Assembly (NCBI RefSeq): GCF_018691265.1
Contig: NW_024881303.1
Coordinates: 11,401,777 to 11,465,776, forward strand
Direction: 5' to 3'
Source: Tyto alba
Lineage: Eukaryota; Chordata; Aves; Strigiformes; Tytonidae
DNA length: 64,000 nt
Shown here: one piece after another, positions 24,386 to 36,865 of the stretch
How positions within the stretch are numbered: position 1 is the stretch's first letter
How the letters are laid out: each line of letters opens with the position of its first letter
Position numbers and translations under genes: made by a program
The notes under the pieces: generated by a model
Seen by the model: only the letters and a program-made list of their open reading frames with translations
Told to the model about the DNA's origin: nothing
Databases searched by the model: none

Positions 24386-26319
24386 CCTAATATATTACAG
24401 TGTCCTAGTCTGCAGCTGTGTCTCTCTCTGAATAACACAAGTTCACTTTTAAGGGCTGGATGATGAACTCTACTGCCACAGTAGACATTTCAATGCAGTC
24501 AGTGGATCTCTTCTGGTGAGCATCTGGATGTTAACAGCAACAAAACAGTCACACCTTGGTGTGATGTAACATATGGAAAAACCCAAAGAATTAGTAAAAC
24601 AGTCCTTTTCATTGTCACTTTAGAGACAGTAAAAAGATGGCAAGAAAAGTATCAAAGAAAAGCCAGTTGAAACATACCTATGCCACAATTAATAACAGTA
24701 ATCTTGGAGAAGTACAGTAATTCATAGTTCAAGTAATTTCAGAAACTGTACCAACTTTACTAGACTGCTTTTTTCTAATTTCCTCTATATTCAGTGATAG
24801 CAATCCTCATTGTTATCCCATGCCATACAGCAATTTTCATCAGCAGAGCTCAAAACATATTATAGAAGTACTCATTAGCATGAGAGCTCCTCATTTTAAA
24901 TCCAACAAGATCAATGAAAAGTACCTCTGCTGACATCTCCCAGCTTGTTTCAGTTCTGCTAACTAGCAAGGGATCTATTCTATCTAGCATCTGGAGGGTC
25001 TTAAATAGTCACCCATTGGCCAAGCCCTAGAAAACTTACAGTTTGTAATATAACCTGGCTGTCAATGGAACTATATGGAACGGCTCAGTGAATGTCAAAA
25101 CAAGGCCAAAGGTATCAACAGCAGAAGAACTTTAATATTAAGGCAAATAGACATCTCCATTTTTCAGTGTTGTCATTCTAATGGTATACAAGCATATTCA
25201 GTATCTTCAAGACTGAGTCTAAAAGACAAGGCCAGGCCTTTTATTTAAGAATTCATTCCCATGAACTGGATCATACTTCCAAAGGATTCGTTAACCTTGG
25301 ATTCTGTACTTTTGTAGAACAGCCTTGCTTTGACCCAGGAATAATGGCAATGTTCACTAAATTTGACAGAAAGGGTCAATAATTCCTTTAATGTAGAGAG
25401 GACATCCCAATTATTAGAGGTCTCTAGTATCACCTGGCATTTTGAAGAGTTACAGAGCTTGACACCAGCTTCAGCTGTGCACAGGTCTGGGCTTTTCTGT
25501 GACTTTCATCTTTTAAGCACTGTTCTGTGCTCTGCAGCAAACTTTACAGGCAATAAATGGCCAAGTATTCTATTACCTGGGATCTGGTTCAATATTTAGA
25601 GAGTTAGCCAGGAAGACAGAAACATCAAGGGAAACAGCTAAACAAAAAAAAAAAATAAATAAAGGCAAGTGGATCAGTTCATTAAACTAGTCTCAGCCAG
25701 TCACCAGGCAGAGTTCTAGCAGAAAAGGTATTATTCTTAACCAATGGTCACCTCTTCCTGATCCTAGTAAGAAATGCCTTCTCATGTTCACACACACAGA
25801 GAAATAACTTCATGGGTAACTAGGATAAATGGAAATCATGGATTTCTCTGTAACACTAACTGCTTTGGTCGATTAGCACAAAATTTAATTTGCACTAATC
25901 AGTCTGATGCGAGGGGTGCATGAAATTAAGCTGGCACGTTAATTTTATGTTTTGCAGTGCTGTTTTTTTTCCCCTTCTAGATGAAACCAGATACCTAAAT
26001 ATCCCAGTTATTGTCAGCATTTTGAACCACTCTGCATAAATATAAAGTTCAGAAATGAAAAATTTCTACAAGGTCTGCATGTATGCATAAGGTTATTATG
26101 TTCAAGACTACTATGTTAACTAGCTGGCCTAAACAAAGATAGCTAGAAAATATGTTTATTAAGGTGAACCTTTTTATTGGAATACAAAGTCAGGTACTTT
26201 TTAAGCAAAAAGCTCTAGCAAATGAATCAATTAGAAAATTAATCTACAGTTTAAATGACATTTTTACCACAGTGGTATAAAAATGTGAAACTTTTCCATT
26301 TTCCCAGATTCAGGTCTTT
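24386..26319. other. Non-coding, nothing recognised
   Basis: Lies inside the loop of the inverted duplication. It includes an A-rich tract near 25644-25663. The frames present are 78 codons or shorter and featureless. Confidence 0.55.
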
Positions 26320-26452
26320 TCTTCCCCAAGCATTGCAAAGCTAAAGCAATACTTTTGTCGTTGTCCACTGTAAATCTCTGCATATAACAAAGTAGTGGTT
26401 CACAATACAGATATATGGCTTGAAGCCTAAATGGCTCATGTGGGCTTAAACA
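26320..26452 (-). repeat. Right arm of the 133-bp inverted duplication
   Basis: Reverse-complement partner of 23536-23668, 130 of 133 bases identical. The three differences fall in two places, near 26360 (two) and 26381. No CR1 sequence adjoins this copy, which suggests it is the original and the copy beside the CR1 is derived, though the reverse cannot be excluded. Confidence 0.95.
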
Positions 26453-27552
26453 TAGCTTACTGACAGCTCAGTCCTCTGTATAGAGCAACGGGTAACAATG
26501 CCAATGATGGAAGAAAACAACACTGTGAAAATACTGTGTTTTCCCAGAAGGCACCATTGCCCCGGGTTCTTCTGTTGCTTGCTGAACCAGGTGGCTACAA
26601 AAGGCTGTGTATCCATGCCATCGACCTGTAGCTGGTTCTCTGGATAGTATAGGGAGGAGAACAATCCCCAGTTTATTTCTAAATTTTCCCACTCTACTTG
26701 AGCATTAGCATAAGCAGCTCTTCACTGTGCTTTAGCCCAAGAACCAGGATGGATCCTACTGCTCTGTGCAGTTACTTAGAAAATGTTCAACTTCCTTGTT
26801 CTTCACAGCTTATCAGTGACCCTGGGAAGATGCAGTGAAAACCTTCTGTATCTTCTTCCTTAACTCTGAACATGAATTCTCTCCAGCCCTGTTCATTTTG
26901 TTATTTTGTGTTTACCTCCACAAACATTGCAGCCACTGCATTTTACAGACTCATGAAAACCAAACTGACTGCATGCCATAGTTCATCAGCTCAGTACTGA
27001 CTATGAATAGAATAAGATAATGCAACATGCAACATTATTTGTAGAAACCTATTTTCAATTTGCACATGCAAGTATCCACACTGGTTGTGACATTGTCCCA
27101 TCCAACAAAGGCAACAAAACAATGTGATCTATGTGACAAGTCATTTCTAATGAAGCAGAAGTGCTGAATCTGTCCTACCAACAAAACCAGACCTGTTTGA
27201 TGCAGCTCCCACATCACATCTATAATAATTTTCTATCATCAGCCTAAGTGAATATGTTCAAATAATAAACATTGTTCAAGGAAATTACCTTCCTTTTTTT
27301 TTTTTTGATATTTTTGAGGCAGAAAAGCAAGACTAGATTTACTGAACAGATTATTCCTGCATGGTGCATTATTGGTAGTACCCGAGTGCTACCTTTTTTC
27401 TAATTAAATAAGTAAAATCTCAACTTGTCTTCAGTCTTCTGGCATCTAGATAGTAATCATAATTTGATTCCTCTATAAACATAACTATTTTTAACATCTG
27501 CATTCTTTTCTTATGGCACATTTTAAAAATACACCTGTTTTTATTTTTTCAG
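26453..27552. other. Non-coding, nothing recognised
   Basis: AT-rich, with a T run near 27295-27306. Two overlapping minus-strand frames at 26446-26692 are short and featureless. Confidence 0.55.
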
Positions 27553-27801
27553 AGGCAGAGGAATGACTCAAGAATTTTCTTCAGGCAGACCACATGAACC
27601 TCTCCTTCAGCTCCTCTGAACTTCCACACTCATCAAAGACCTTTAAAGACTCAGTCCAGCAGACTCAAACAATATTCTGATCACTGGATGGAAGCTACCT
27701 TTTGTCTGTTGCACAAAACATGGATCTTCACAAGATACACCATCCTGGAATTCATTTCTACTGCAGACAGTTCAGAAGAGCTACTCCCAATTTACACCTC
27801 G
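27553..27801 (+). other. Candidate spliced exon, non-coding or 5' UTR
   Basis: A 249-base segment framed by good splice signals on the plus strand. The left edge is a long T-rich tract ending TTTTTATTTTTTCAG at 27538-27552. The right edge is CTCG followed by GTAAGTGAG from 27802, a near-consensus donor. Inside there is no frame open throughout. One frame starts with ATG near 27720 (MDLHKIHHPGIHFYC) and stays open across the donor, so the segment could be a first coding exon, but the peptide matches nothing I know. The segment could equally be a lncRNA exon or a chance pairing of signals. Confidence 0.25.
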
Positions 27802-28520
27802 GTAAGTGAGATCCGAACCAGGCCTTTTCTTCCAAGTTATTTTCATATTTAAGTAAAAGTTGATTCAGGGATAAAATTTTTTAAAATATATATTTTTAAG
27901 TATGCAAGGAGTGAAAGGAATTCCCTAGGCACATACCCACTTTTGAAGAACGGCGCATGTTTCTTAAGGGGGAAGATCTGTATATATCTGTGCCATCAAT
28001 GGCGATACTGCATTTTGAATGAACTCCCATTTTCCCTTAATTGTTCTGTCAACCTGTTTGGGATCTCATCTACCTTCCTCATTACAGCCTTCAGAGGGAG
28101 GGCTCCTACCACACTGAGAGTCAAGAACAGATCATGTCCCTCATTTAGACCCAACACATCTTTCCACAGCCCACTAATTGCATGGCAGCTCAGGCTCATT
28201 TGTCTTCCTGGATCGTTAAAATTCATCACCATGCTCTGTGAGCTCTCACTCCTGCCCTTGGATGGGCAGCTGTAGATTATTTAGCCAGACCAATCCCTAA
28301 TGTTTTTAACTAGGAACTGACCCCAGCACCTGAGCACCTGCTGGGCTCTTAGTCTCTGTCATGTTAAAAGAGTGCACAGAAGGACCTGAGCCATCAAAAG
28401 CATCCTGCTGCATTACATTAAATATTGATAAAAAATATGCAAATTGTTTATTGATCTTCTCCAGGAAGGGCTGAGATAATGAGAGAGGGACTGTTTGAGA
28501 TGATGCTTGGGATTTTTAAC

Positions 28521-28540
28521 TTTTTTTTTTTTTTTTTTTT
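28521..28540. repeat. Poly(T) tract, 20 T
   Basis: Uninterrupted run of T. Confidence 0.95.
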
Positions 28541-31263
28541 ACATTAGACTGTTGTTGATAGCTGAAGTTAATGAGGTCTTTTGGTTCACTCAGTATTTCA
28601 GACCTTACCACTGGTTTGAAGATAAAAGAGATCAATGCACCTTTATTGTGCATCACTGCCAGCAAGTGCCCTGAAAAGGGCAGGAGTATTTGTACAGGTG
28701 CAGTGCCAGCACTCCTTACTAACTTTACCTGGACTGCCCTGGTTAATATTATACTACTCTAAATTGTCTTATCCTTCATTGTGTTTGTTTTCCAAGGCTG
28801 GTATATATCAGAATTTGATGCTCACACCGTCTCCAACTTATTAGGAGCTCAGTATATAATTAATACCCAGAGATCAGTTGTTTTTCCTTTCCCCTTTCGT
28901 CAGAGTGTTAAATGCATTGCATATGCTTCCTACCCTTTATGTGATTGACATATGACAGATTTTAGCTGTCTTTCTGTGCCTTCATCCTCATGGTGGAAAT
29001 TTCTTCATGTTCACATCCTTCACTTTTTTTTTCTGTTCTATGTCTTCCTCAAATTTTGGGATGCTCTCTGATGCCTCAGGGGAATAAACAATAAACCCAA
29101 AGCAGCTGGACGAGAGCATTGTTGCCCCCACACCAACCACTCATTTGAAACCACAAATCTGTCACACCTGGTTTACCTGCAGGATGTTGCTTCTGTACCT
29201 CCATCAAGCCTGATTCCAGAGAGAAATGCTGTGGATGTGCCCATAAGGAGTCTTCTGCTGCACTCAGACCTCCTTAAACAAATTCCTGGGGAGTCTGCAT
29301 CTTGTCTAGGAAACAGCAAGAGGCAGGTCACAAGGGTCTGCCTACACAGCGTCAAGGCTGCAACAACTGTTATTCCAGACTGGCACTGATTTGAAACAGA
29401 GCCTCCCTTCCCAAACAGCCAAAGAATAAGCTTCAAATTCTCACCATAATTATTTAAATTTCTTCAGGATTTGGATGAGCCCATCTAGGTGGAGATCAGT
29501 ACTGTGTTAGGAGCTGCACAAAACCATATTAAGCTGTATCATTGCCCCGAAAAGCCTACTTCTCTTAGATGAATAGAGCAGATATGTGATCTGAATGTGA
29601 GAGAGTGAGTGTTTGGTAGCAGGGAAAGATCTCAGGGTTCTCCTTTGCCACATGATCCAACCATGTACAACCCTGGGCAGTGCCCAGGAGACACACAGGA
29701 ACAGGACTAAAACTACTTTGCCTTTCTTTTCTTTCCCCTTAATAACCTGCAGCTGACAACACAGAAACAGGATGAGAAAGCAAGCAAAGGCATGGAGAAG
29801 TAGGAAGACTTGCTGCAAATTACAACAGATTAGTGTCAAGACTGCAAATACAACCCAAATCTCATGGGTTGCAGTCTGCTGCTGTGGTCCCTGGGACACC
29901 AGTGTCCCCACGGGCAGTTATACAGATGCCTGCAAGAGGGGATATCATCCTGACCTGTAGTTCCAACATGCAGGTATTTCCAACGCAGCGATAAGTGAAG
30001 GTGGATAAATACTATCAACAAAATATCAGAGAGTGGTCAGCACCTGGGGACGATGCACCTAAATGGGATGGTCAGATAAAATCTTGGATCTGTCAGGTCC
30101 CTACTGTGTCGGTTTAAGAGTAATCTGGAATTTAAAACTTGGTTTGTAGCCTGGCCCAGGGGCCTAATCCTGGATCTACTTGTGTTCTCAGTTCTCCTGC
30201 CACATACAAACACAACTTTCCAAACGTTACCAACACTCCTGACAATCTGAAATGTGGAATCAAATACTTCTACACTATCATATTTTTGTTTAAATCTTCT
30301 ATAGATTTAGATATAGAAAATCTTAACTATAAAATCTCAAGTATGCTATTCCTAGACATCCCAGCACTGTTAGGAAAAGCTGTAGGAGCAATTACTGAAG
30401 ATATTCTAATTCATACACTGAATATATTCGGAGCTTTTGTATAGTTCTACATGAGCTAAGACTATGGGACAAAAGATTTTACTTGAGTTATGCTTTCTCA
30501 AGGGAAAAGAATCCACTGAGACGTTGAAAAAGTTGTTTTTCCAGAGCAAATCAGAAAAACAGAAATAAATAATTATTCAAAATTGGATGGAAAACCGAAG
30601 TGATTGATGGACTATACCTCCCTGTGTACAATTTCAAGATTGATGCCATACTATTGTATATGTCAGGGTACAACAGAACTGAATTATTAATTGCTCTATG
30701 ATTCCCATTCTCTGAATGATACAATCCCTCAGTGCTTCTCTGAATGTATATTCTGTACATGTAAAGCAAGAGCAAAAGCATCATTGCATTCCCAGATAAA
30801 CAGAAGCATTTTTAGGTTTGACAGTATTTCGCTGCCCCCACCAACAAAAAGAACCAACCAATTTAAAATTGCTAAGCATCAGGGAAAACATTTTTTCCCT
30901 ATCTCTTTCACACCAGAGTATTTAATTATGAATTTATGCAAACAAAAATTTCAGAGCTCTCACTGCTCCAACAGTCTCTTGCCTGAGGTGCTTTCAAGCC
31001 CACAACTGCAGAACAGAGGGGGCGGAGTAGAGCCCCAGCACTTCAGACAATCAGCTTTGAAAGCATGTTACAGCCTGCTTAGTTGCATGGCCCTATTCAT
31101 TCTATGTTTCAAACAAGTCATTTGCTTGAACATTGCTTTCTTTTTTAAAAATAAAAAGTCCATTTATTCAAAGAAATTAAAACATATGAAAACAAGAATA
31201 AAAGCTAAATGCAAGTGGGAGACAATAGAAGGAAGTTGTTAAATGTGACCAAGGAAATAATTC

Positions 31264-31281
31264 TTTTTTTTTTTTTTTTTT
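31264..31281. repeat. Poly(T) tract, 18 T
   Basis: Uninterrupted run of T. Confidence 0.95.
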
Positions 31282-33279
31282 CTCTATTGACTGTATTGGA
31301 ACTGAAAACACAGACAAATGACCTCTTAGTTACACTTCTGTAGACTGAGAATAAATCCACTGAAGTCACGGTATCTTCATCTGTTAACAAACCCAGAATA
31401 AGCCCAAAGTATCTTTGCGTTTCTTTACCATACTAAATGTACTTGCAGTTCAAATCCCTGATTCCCATTTAAACAAAGGCCACTGTAAACATTTCTGGTG
31501 ATGCAAACAGACCTCAAGGTAGGAGCAAACTATATTTACGTCTACTGAATGACCACTCTGCACAGTGAAAGTGGCATGAAGCAGTCTTCATGTCAATAGA
31601 AATCAGATCTTAAGTTCCAAAAGCATAGGAATGCAATAATCACACTAATAGTCAATAATGAACAATTTGTAAAACCGGATGGTTTCAAAGACAATCTTCC
31701 AGAACCTTCCCATTTCCAGTTTAGCTTTACAGGACATTTAGGGTTTTCAGGTGATGGTCACACACCAAGCAACAGGCTCTACAGGAATGAAAGAGCACAG
31801 CAATTTCACTTCACTCTTATACCTGTTTGGGCAGAGGTGCCTCCATTGAAAAAGTGACTTCATCCCAGTTTGGAACAAAATCTTCAAACCTTCTAGAAAA
31901 TGGACAAGCTCTGAAGGTGCAATCCAAGTCAGGCAGTCCCACCAGCTGCCCAAGTACCACCAACTCCAGCAGTGGTGGGAGAACTTCTCTGGCTATGCCA
32001 GAGCCGCAGACCTGATGGTCCCCAGACTACCTGTGTGGCTGGCAGTGACACGCTGGAAGCCCAGCACCAGCACCAAAAGTCCTGCAACCACTGGGAACTC
32101 TGCTCTGAGATTGCCTCTCAGAAAGCCAATTCAAAACTAGGAGCCGCATAAATCCTAGAAAATATAACTGATGGCGATCTGTCTAAAAGGGTGGTAAGAT
32201 TTATGAACTTGGGAGATTCTCAGAGCTTTGATGATTTCATAACTAGAAGCAAGACAGCCTGAAACAGGAGGCTGGGAGCCCAGCTTCACCAGGAGCTACA
32301 GGATCAGCAGCTAGCAGACTGCGCTGCTTTCAGGCTCCCAAATCTTTTAGGAGCCTGTCCCTGAGACAGAGCTAATCTGCTACCAGTTAAGCATGAGAGT
32401 TAAGGAGCTGACTCCCACAGTCTCCTCAGCACCTGATGGGCAGGCAAGCTAGCAGGAAAAGAAAAGTCATCAAAACTCTTCCTGTGCTCCTCCATCTCCA
32501 CAGATAATTTTGGATTTGACAAACAGAAATTTTCTGGGAGGGAAAGATTCTCTCAGAAAACACTGAATTGAGCACAAATTCCATTCCCCTCAAGACAATA
32601 CAGCTATCTCCAATAAACATGCAGTGTCAGATACACCTGAAAACAGAAAGAAATGCTACTGAAAAGGCATTTCTTTCACAGGATTCCCACACTGCTAGAG
32701 AATTAGTTAGAAAGCAAACCGTATCTGACAGATATTAATCACATCACTTAATACACAAGCACCAGGTGTGCTGGAGATGAATTGTTTTCAACAGCATTAT
32801 TCACAAAAGAAAACTCTCTAGTGTGTATCCTTAATTTTTTTAATGATTATTAGTTATTCTTTCATCAATGAATTGTAAGTTAATAATCTGAAGTCAGTTA
32901 TTTGGAAAGAAAAAATAAAGCTGTGTTCAGGAATGACAAAATGCTGCTCAGAGAAAAGCAGTAACAACACACCTGCAGTCTGCTCTAAAAAAATACCTAA
33001 AGTCCACAGTTAAAACTCTTGAGAACAGAGCAGAACATAGCCAGCATCACTTTTAGTAGCAGACAACACTTCCATATCAAATGCTTTCTCATCTCACCCT
33101 AGCAGCCAAAAAGGAGCATTATCAGTGTCAAGACATATCTGCAGGCTGTGTTTGGGTTACCAAGGATGTCAGAAGCCACAGCACAGGATCCGAGATGTCA
33201 CATATTAGCCCCCCAAAAGCAGAAGATGCTTCGCAGTTGGTTTTTCAGCACTCCAGTCTAGACAATTTAGCACAAATTT

Positions 33280-33301
33280 AAAAAAAAAAAAAAAAAAAAA
33301 A
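33280..33301. repeat. Poly(A) tract, 22 A
   Basis: Uninterrupted run of A. No processed gene copy was recognised next to it. Confidence 0.95.
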
Positions 33302-35069
33302 GTGTTACTGTATGAACGTTCCTCTCTGCAAGGAGACCTTTCTTGACTCCCTGGCTGAGTACCAGCCCATCTGTTTGGTTTTGCATTTGCAGGTAAGCAT
33401 GGCAACATCCAGAGTGAGGTCACTGAAGAAACGTTTAGGTTAATGTAATCATTTCATCCTCTTTGAAATACAGCAAGCCTTGCCAGCAGGGCCGCACACC
33501 AGAGAGGCAAGACATTTGTTTAAGAGGAAGGGACCTCATTTTTCTCTTATTTTCTGCTTGTTTTGCACTCACATAGCTCAACTGATTTGTCAGACAACGC
33601 GTGAAGGAAATTTCTAGAGACAGACAGGATCCCAGTGATGCCTAGACTCAATAAAATCTAAACCAACATTACTGGTGATTGAAGAAGCGTGATCCAGGAG
33701 AAAGAAGGCTCTATCGCCTTCCCCAGTCACAGCTACCAAGAGGAAGGATTATCTGGCTGATCCAATCTCTGACCTCCAACAGCTCCAGATCAGCATCAGT
33801 TTTACCATCCGTGGTCACAAAGACAGTGTTGGCTCTCCCTGCCTTGCTCTCCACCACCCAAGCTGCACTGGAAGACACTGGAAGCACTGCCAGAGCAAGC
33901 TTTACACCTCTGCAGTGCCAGGGCACCCCCACTGCTCCCGGGTCACCGCCCCAGAGCCAGCAGGGCCAGCAGCGTGGGGACTTGAAGAGGTCTTTGTAGG
34001 GCAGAGGAACCGACCCAGGTGGGATGTCCTAGGAGTAGCAAGACATGCGATCCCAGACCTCCCCGAGCTAAACCTGGTCTGTTTATAGACAGATAAAACT
34101 CACTGACACCAACAGGAGCGCGACTCGGGGTCTCTGCAGGAAAACGATAGATCCTACTCATCTTACATGGATTTCTGCTGTACCCCTTGTCAGAGAGAAA
34201 CACACTTATACTTAACACCTGTATCACAGTGCTAGCGAGCTGTTTCAGCACTCACAACAATGAAAGTAATGTATACAGCCTTTGTTGTACTGTCCATGAG
34301 AAACATATGTTATTTATTGACTGCAAAATGGAAAACTGAAGCATACCAGCCCTCTTAATACTGCAAGGACCTGATTAAATATCCACTGAAGTTTTTTGCA
34401 TTGTTTTTAATAAGCTTTAATAATCCAGGTTCATAGAATTACTTCTTTATTAAATCAATGACAGAACTATAAGCTATTTTGCAATAGGACTGGTAGTGCT
34501 ATTTACTCAGGATACACATTTACTGCTAACCACTTTCTATTTTTCTCTTCCTCCTCTTCTGTTATTTTTATTTTTGTTTTCAGTGGAACTTTTTCTGTGC
34601 CTATAACTTTGGAATTGAACAAGTGAAAACACTAATTAGAATTGGATACTGAGATTTTAATGATAAGCATAAGAATTTAATAAAAAGCAGATAGCCTTAA
34701 TTTGAAAAAAAAAGAAATCCTATTAAATGTCAAATCCTGACACAAGCACTCCCTTCATTACAGCCAGTGATAAAACCACCCATGATTTTCAGTGGCATCC
34801 AGACTGAGGTCTAATGATCAAGCTGATAACCACACAAGAGAGGAAGATCAGGATCTGTACTGGAAATTCAAGCTGACGCGCTGACCTTAACTCATGCTGT
34901 GGTGCTTTTTGAAAGGGAGAGGAAGGAGTAGCTTTCTTCTCAACAGCATGAGTTCAAACAGAAGTGTCATCCCATATTTTCCTGTCCTTCTTTAGGTAGT
35001 TTTATTAAACATTGCTTAAATATGTTCCAGGGTGGTTAAATATTTAAAAAGGGGCAATTCCTTGCATTA

Positions 35070-35105
35070 GGCAGAGTGTAATCAAAAGGCAGAGTGCAAC
35101 CAAAA
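35070..35105. repeat. Two tandem copies of an 18-bp unit
   Basis: GGCAGAGTGTAATCAAAA followed directly by GGCAGAGTGCAACCAAAA, with 2 differences in 18 bases. A small tandem duplication. Confidence 0.9.
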
Positions 35106-35194
35106 TTATTCGATTTCAGAGAGACAATGCTTTTATCCATACAAAGTCTGCAAAGACTTGTCTTATAGTGAGAACTCAATGTTTTTAAAGGGGG

Positions 35195-35231
35195 AAAAAA
35201 AAAAAAAAAAAAAAGAAAAAAAGAAGAAAAA
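35195..35231. repeat. A-rich tract with G interruptions
   Basis: 20 A, then GAAAAAAAGAAGAAAAA-like sequence. Confidence 0.9.
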
Positions 35232-36748
35232 GCCAGCTTGTATTGCCTGTTGGTTTATCACCAGTGATCCTTAAAATAACAGAAAATATCTTTTTTAAAT
35301 GCTCAATTTTCACCAGAAACTAAGCTTCCCAATATGGGAAAGAAAACACAGACTCCTAATCTTCCAAGATCTAGAGATCTTGAATATATGTTTTATTTTG
35401 ATATTTCCATGAGTTACTTAAATGCATAATGCTGATGAGATTGTTTGTCTGATTTTAATGCAGGTAATGTAGTCTGAGCTCAGTGATCCAAGAGAAAATT
35501 TCCCAGCAGGCCATACTTGACAAGCAGGTGTCACTCAATCATGCACGTTTTCACCTCCCTGAGAGGACAGATGGTCCCAGCCTACTTAGCAATTCCATCC
35601 TCCGTTGGCAGCCCCCTCTCCAATGCAGTGCCGTAATAAAGATGCTCTGGGATTTGTGTTAATCTGTGGTCTTTGGGGTAAACTGTAAACAAAGTGTGTA
35701 GAGTTATCGTTTCTCATTATGAGCTGGACCTCTTATCTTCTCCTCTGCCTATAGCATATAGATATCTTTAATAGCCTATACCCCCGGACTCAGCTTTCAT
35801 GGAGATTAGTTCCCATCATTTTAAGCACCACGGAATTATTTTGTCTGCAGAGACTTGACCTAATCTGTTTGAGGCTTTTCCTATAACGAAAGTAAGACAG
35901 CCTTTTTTCTCCAAATTAGGAGAACAATGGTTTAAATTGGCAATAGCTCCTGTTGCTGAATTTTATGCATATGCATGCATTATACTTGCTGATTTCCTGC
36001 TCTGAGATAGAAGGGGTAGTGCTATTTCTCTCGTCATCATTCAGAAACAAGAACAGCAAGGACCGGGAGAGGAGGGAATAAAAAATCCTTACATCTGAAC
36101 ACCATGTTGAGGGGGGTTATTTGTCAATTCTTTTTTCACTGCTGTGATACATTTCCACTGCATCCAATTTCCCCTGTGTAAAATGAAGATTATCTTCTCC
36201 TCACAATCTGACAAGTGCAGTAGGGAAAAAAAGCAGAGGAAGAGAGGGAGCAAGTGTTCCCAGAGTCAAGTCTGATGCCTCCTATAATTTGTGCCATTTG
36301 GGAATTTTCCAGGACTTTCTACATGCAGAAAGGAAAGAGAAGGTCAAAGGTTCAGAGTCCTCATAACACTATTCAAAACAAATCCAGAGCTGCTTCCAGT
36401 ACTAGCATGTGCCACAGGGTGAGGTTGGAAGGATATCACATCATTAAAATGAGTTATCCAAAGTCATGCCTCTGTCACAATTTTAAGTCCCTCAATCTCA
36501 TCTTTCAGGTGTAACACATGAAAAGCAAAGAGCATCATACTGTGGTTTTGGCTTGTGCCAGTCTCCTAAAGTGGGTGTGTGAAAGATTCACAGTGATTTT
36601 AGTGAGCTGTGGATCTAATCAGTGATTGGAGGGACAGAGCTCAACTGATGGAAGAGGGAATTTTGTCCAGAGTTTATTTCCGAGGAGGTAGAGGAAAATT
36701 TTCACCTGTTGAAGCTAATGGATGTAATTAAACAAGATTTAAATGTAT

Positions 36749-36865
36749 GTTATTTCAGATGTTCTTGGGTTTCTCATTCTTTTCCAGGACTGGGTAAGAA
36801 TTCCAAGGTTTGTGACTAAGAATGAGAAACCCAAGAACATCTGAAATAACCCAGTCCTGGAAAAG
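36749..36865. repeat. Interleaved inverted repeat, order A-B-A'-B'
   Basis: Segment A (36749-36781, 33 bases, contains CAGATGTTCTTGGGTTTCTC) is perfectly reverse-complementary to A' (36818-36850). Segment B (36779-36795, CTTTTCCAGGACTGGGT) is perfectly reverse-complementary to B' (36849-36865). A and B overlap by 3 bases and A' and B' by 2. A simple inverted copy of A-B would read B'-A'; here each part is flipped but the order is kept. The spacer between B and A' is 22 bases. No mismatch in 50 arm bases points to a recent event or strong constraint. Confidence 0.95.

Larger units (their letters stand above)
27802..36748. other. Long non-coding stretch, no gene recognised
   Basis: About 9 kb. 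The longest frame (183 codons, 30691-31242 plus) has the base composition of its surroundings and no recognisable domain. A GC-richer segment lies at about 33680-34030. A compact repeat-free segment lies at about 35620-36000. Homopolymer tracts are listed separately. Confidence 0.5.

Noticed and set aside
30691..31242. 183-codon open frame on the plus strand
   Set aside because: No domain, no repeated or conserved-looking blocks, ends in lysine- and phenylalanine-rich sequence set by local A and T runs. Most likely chance.
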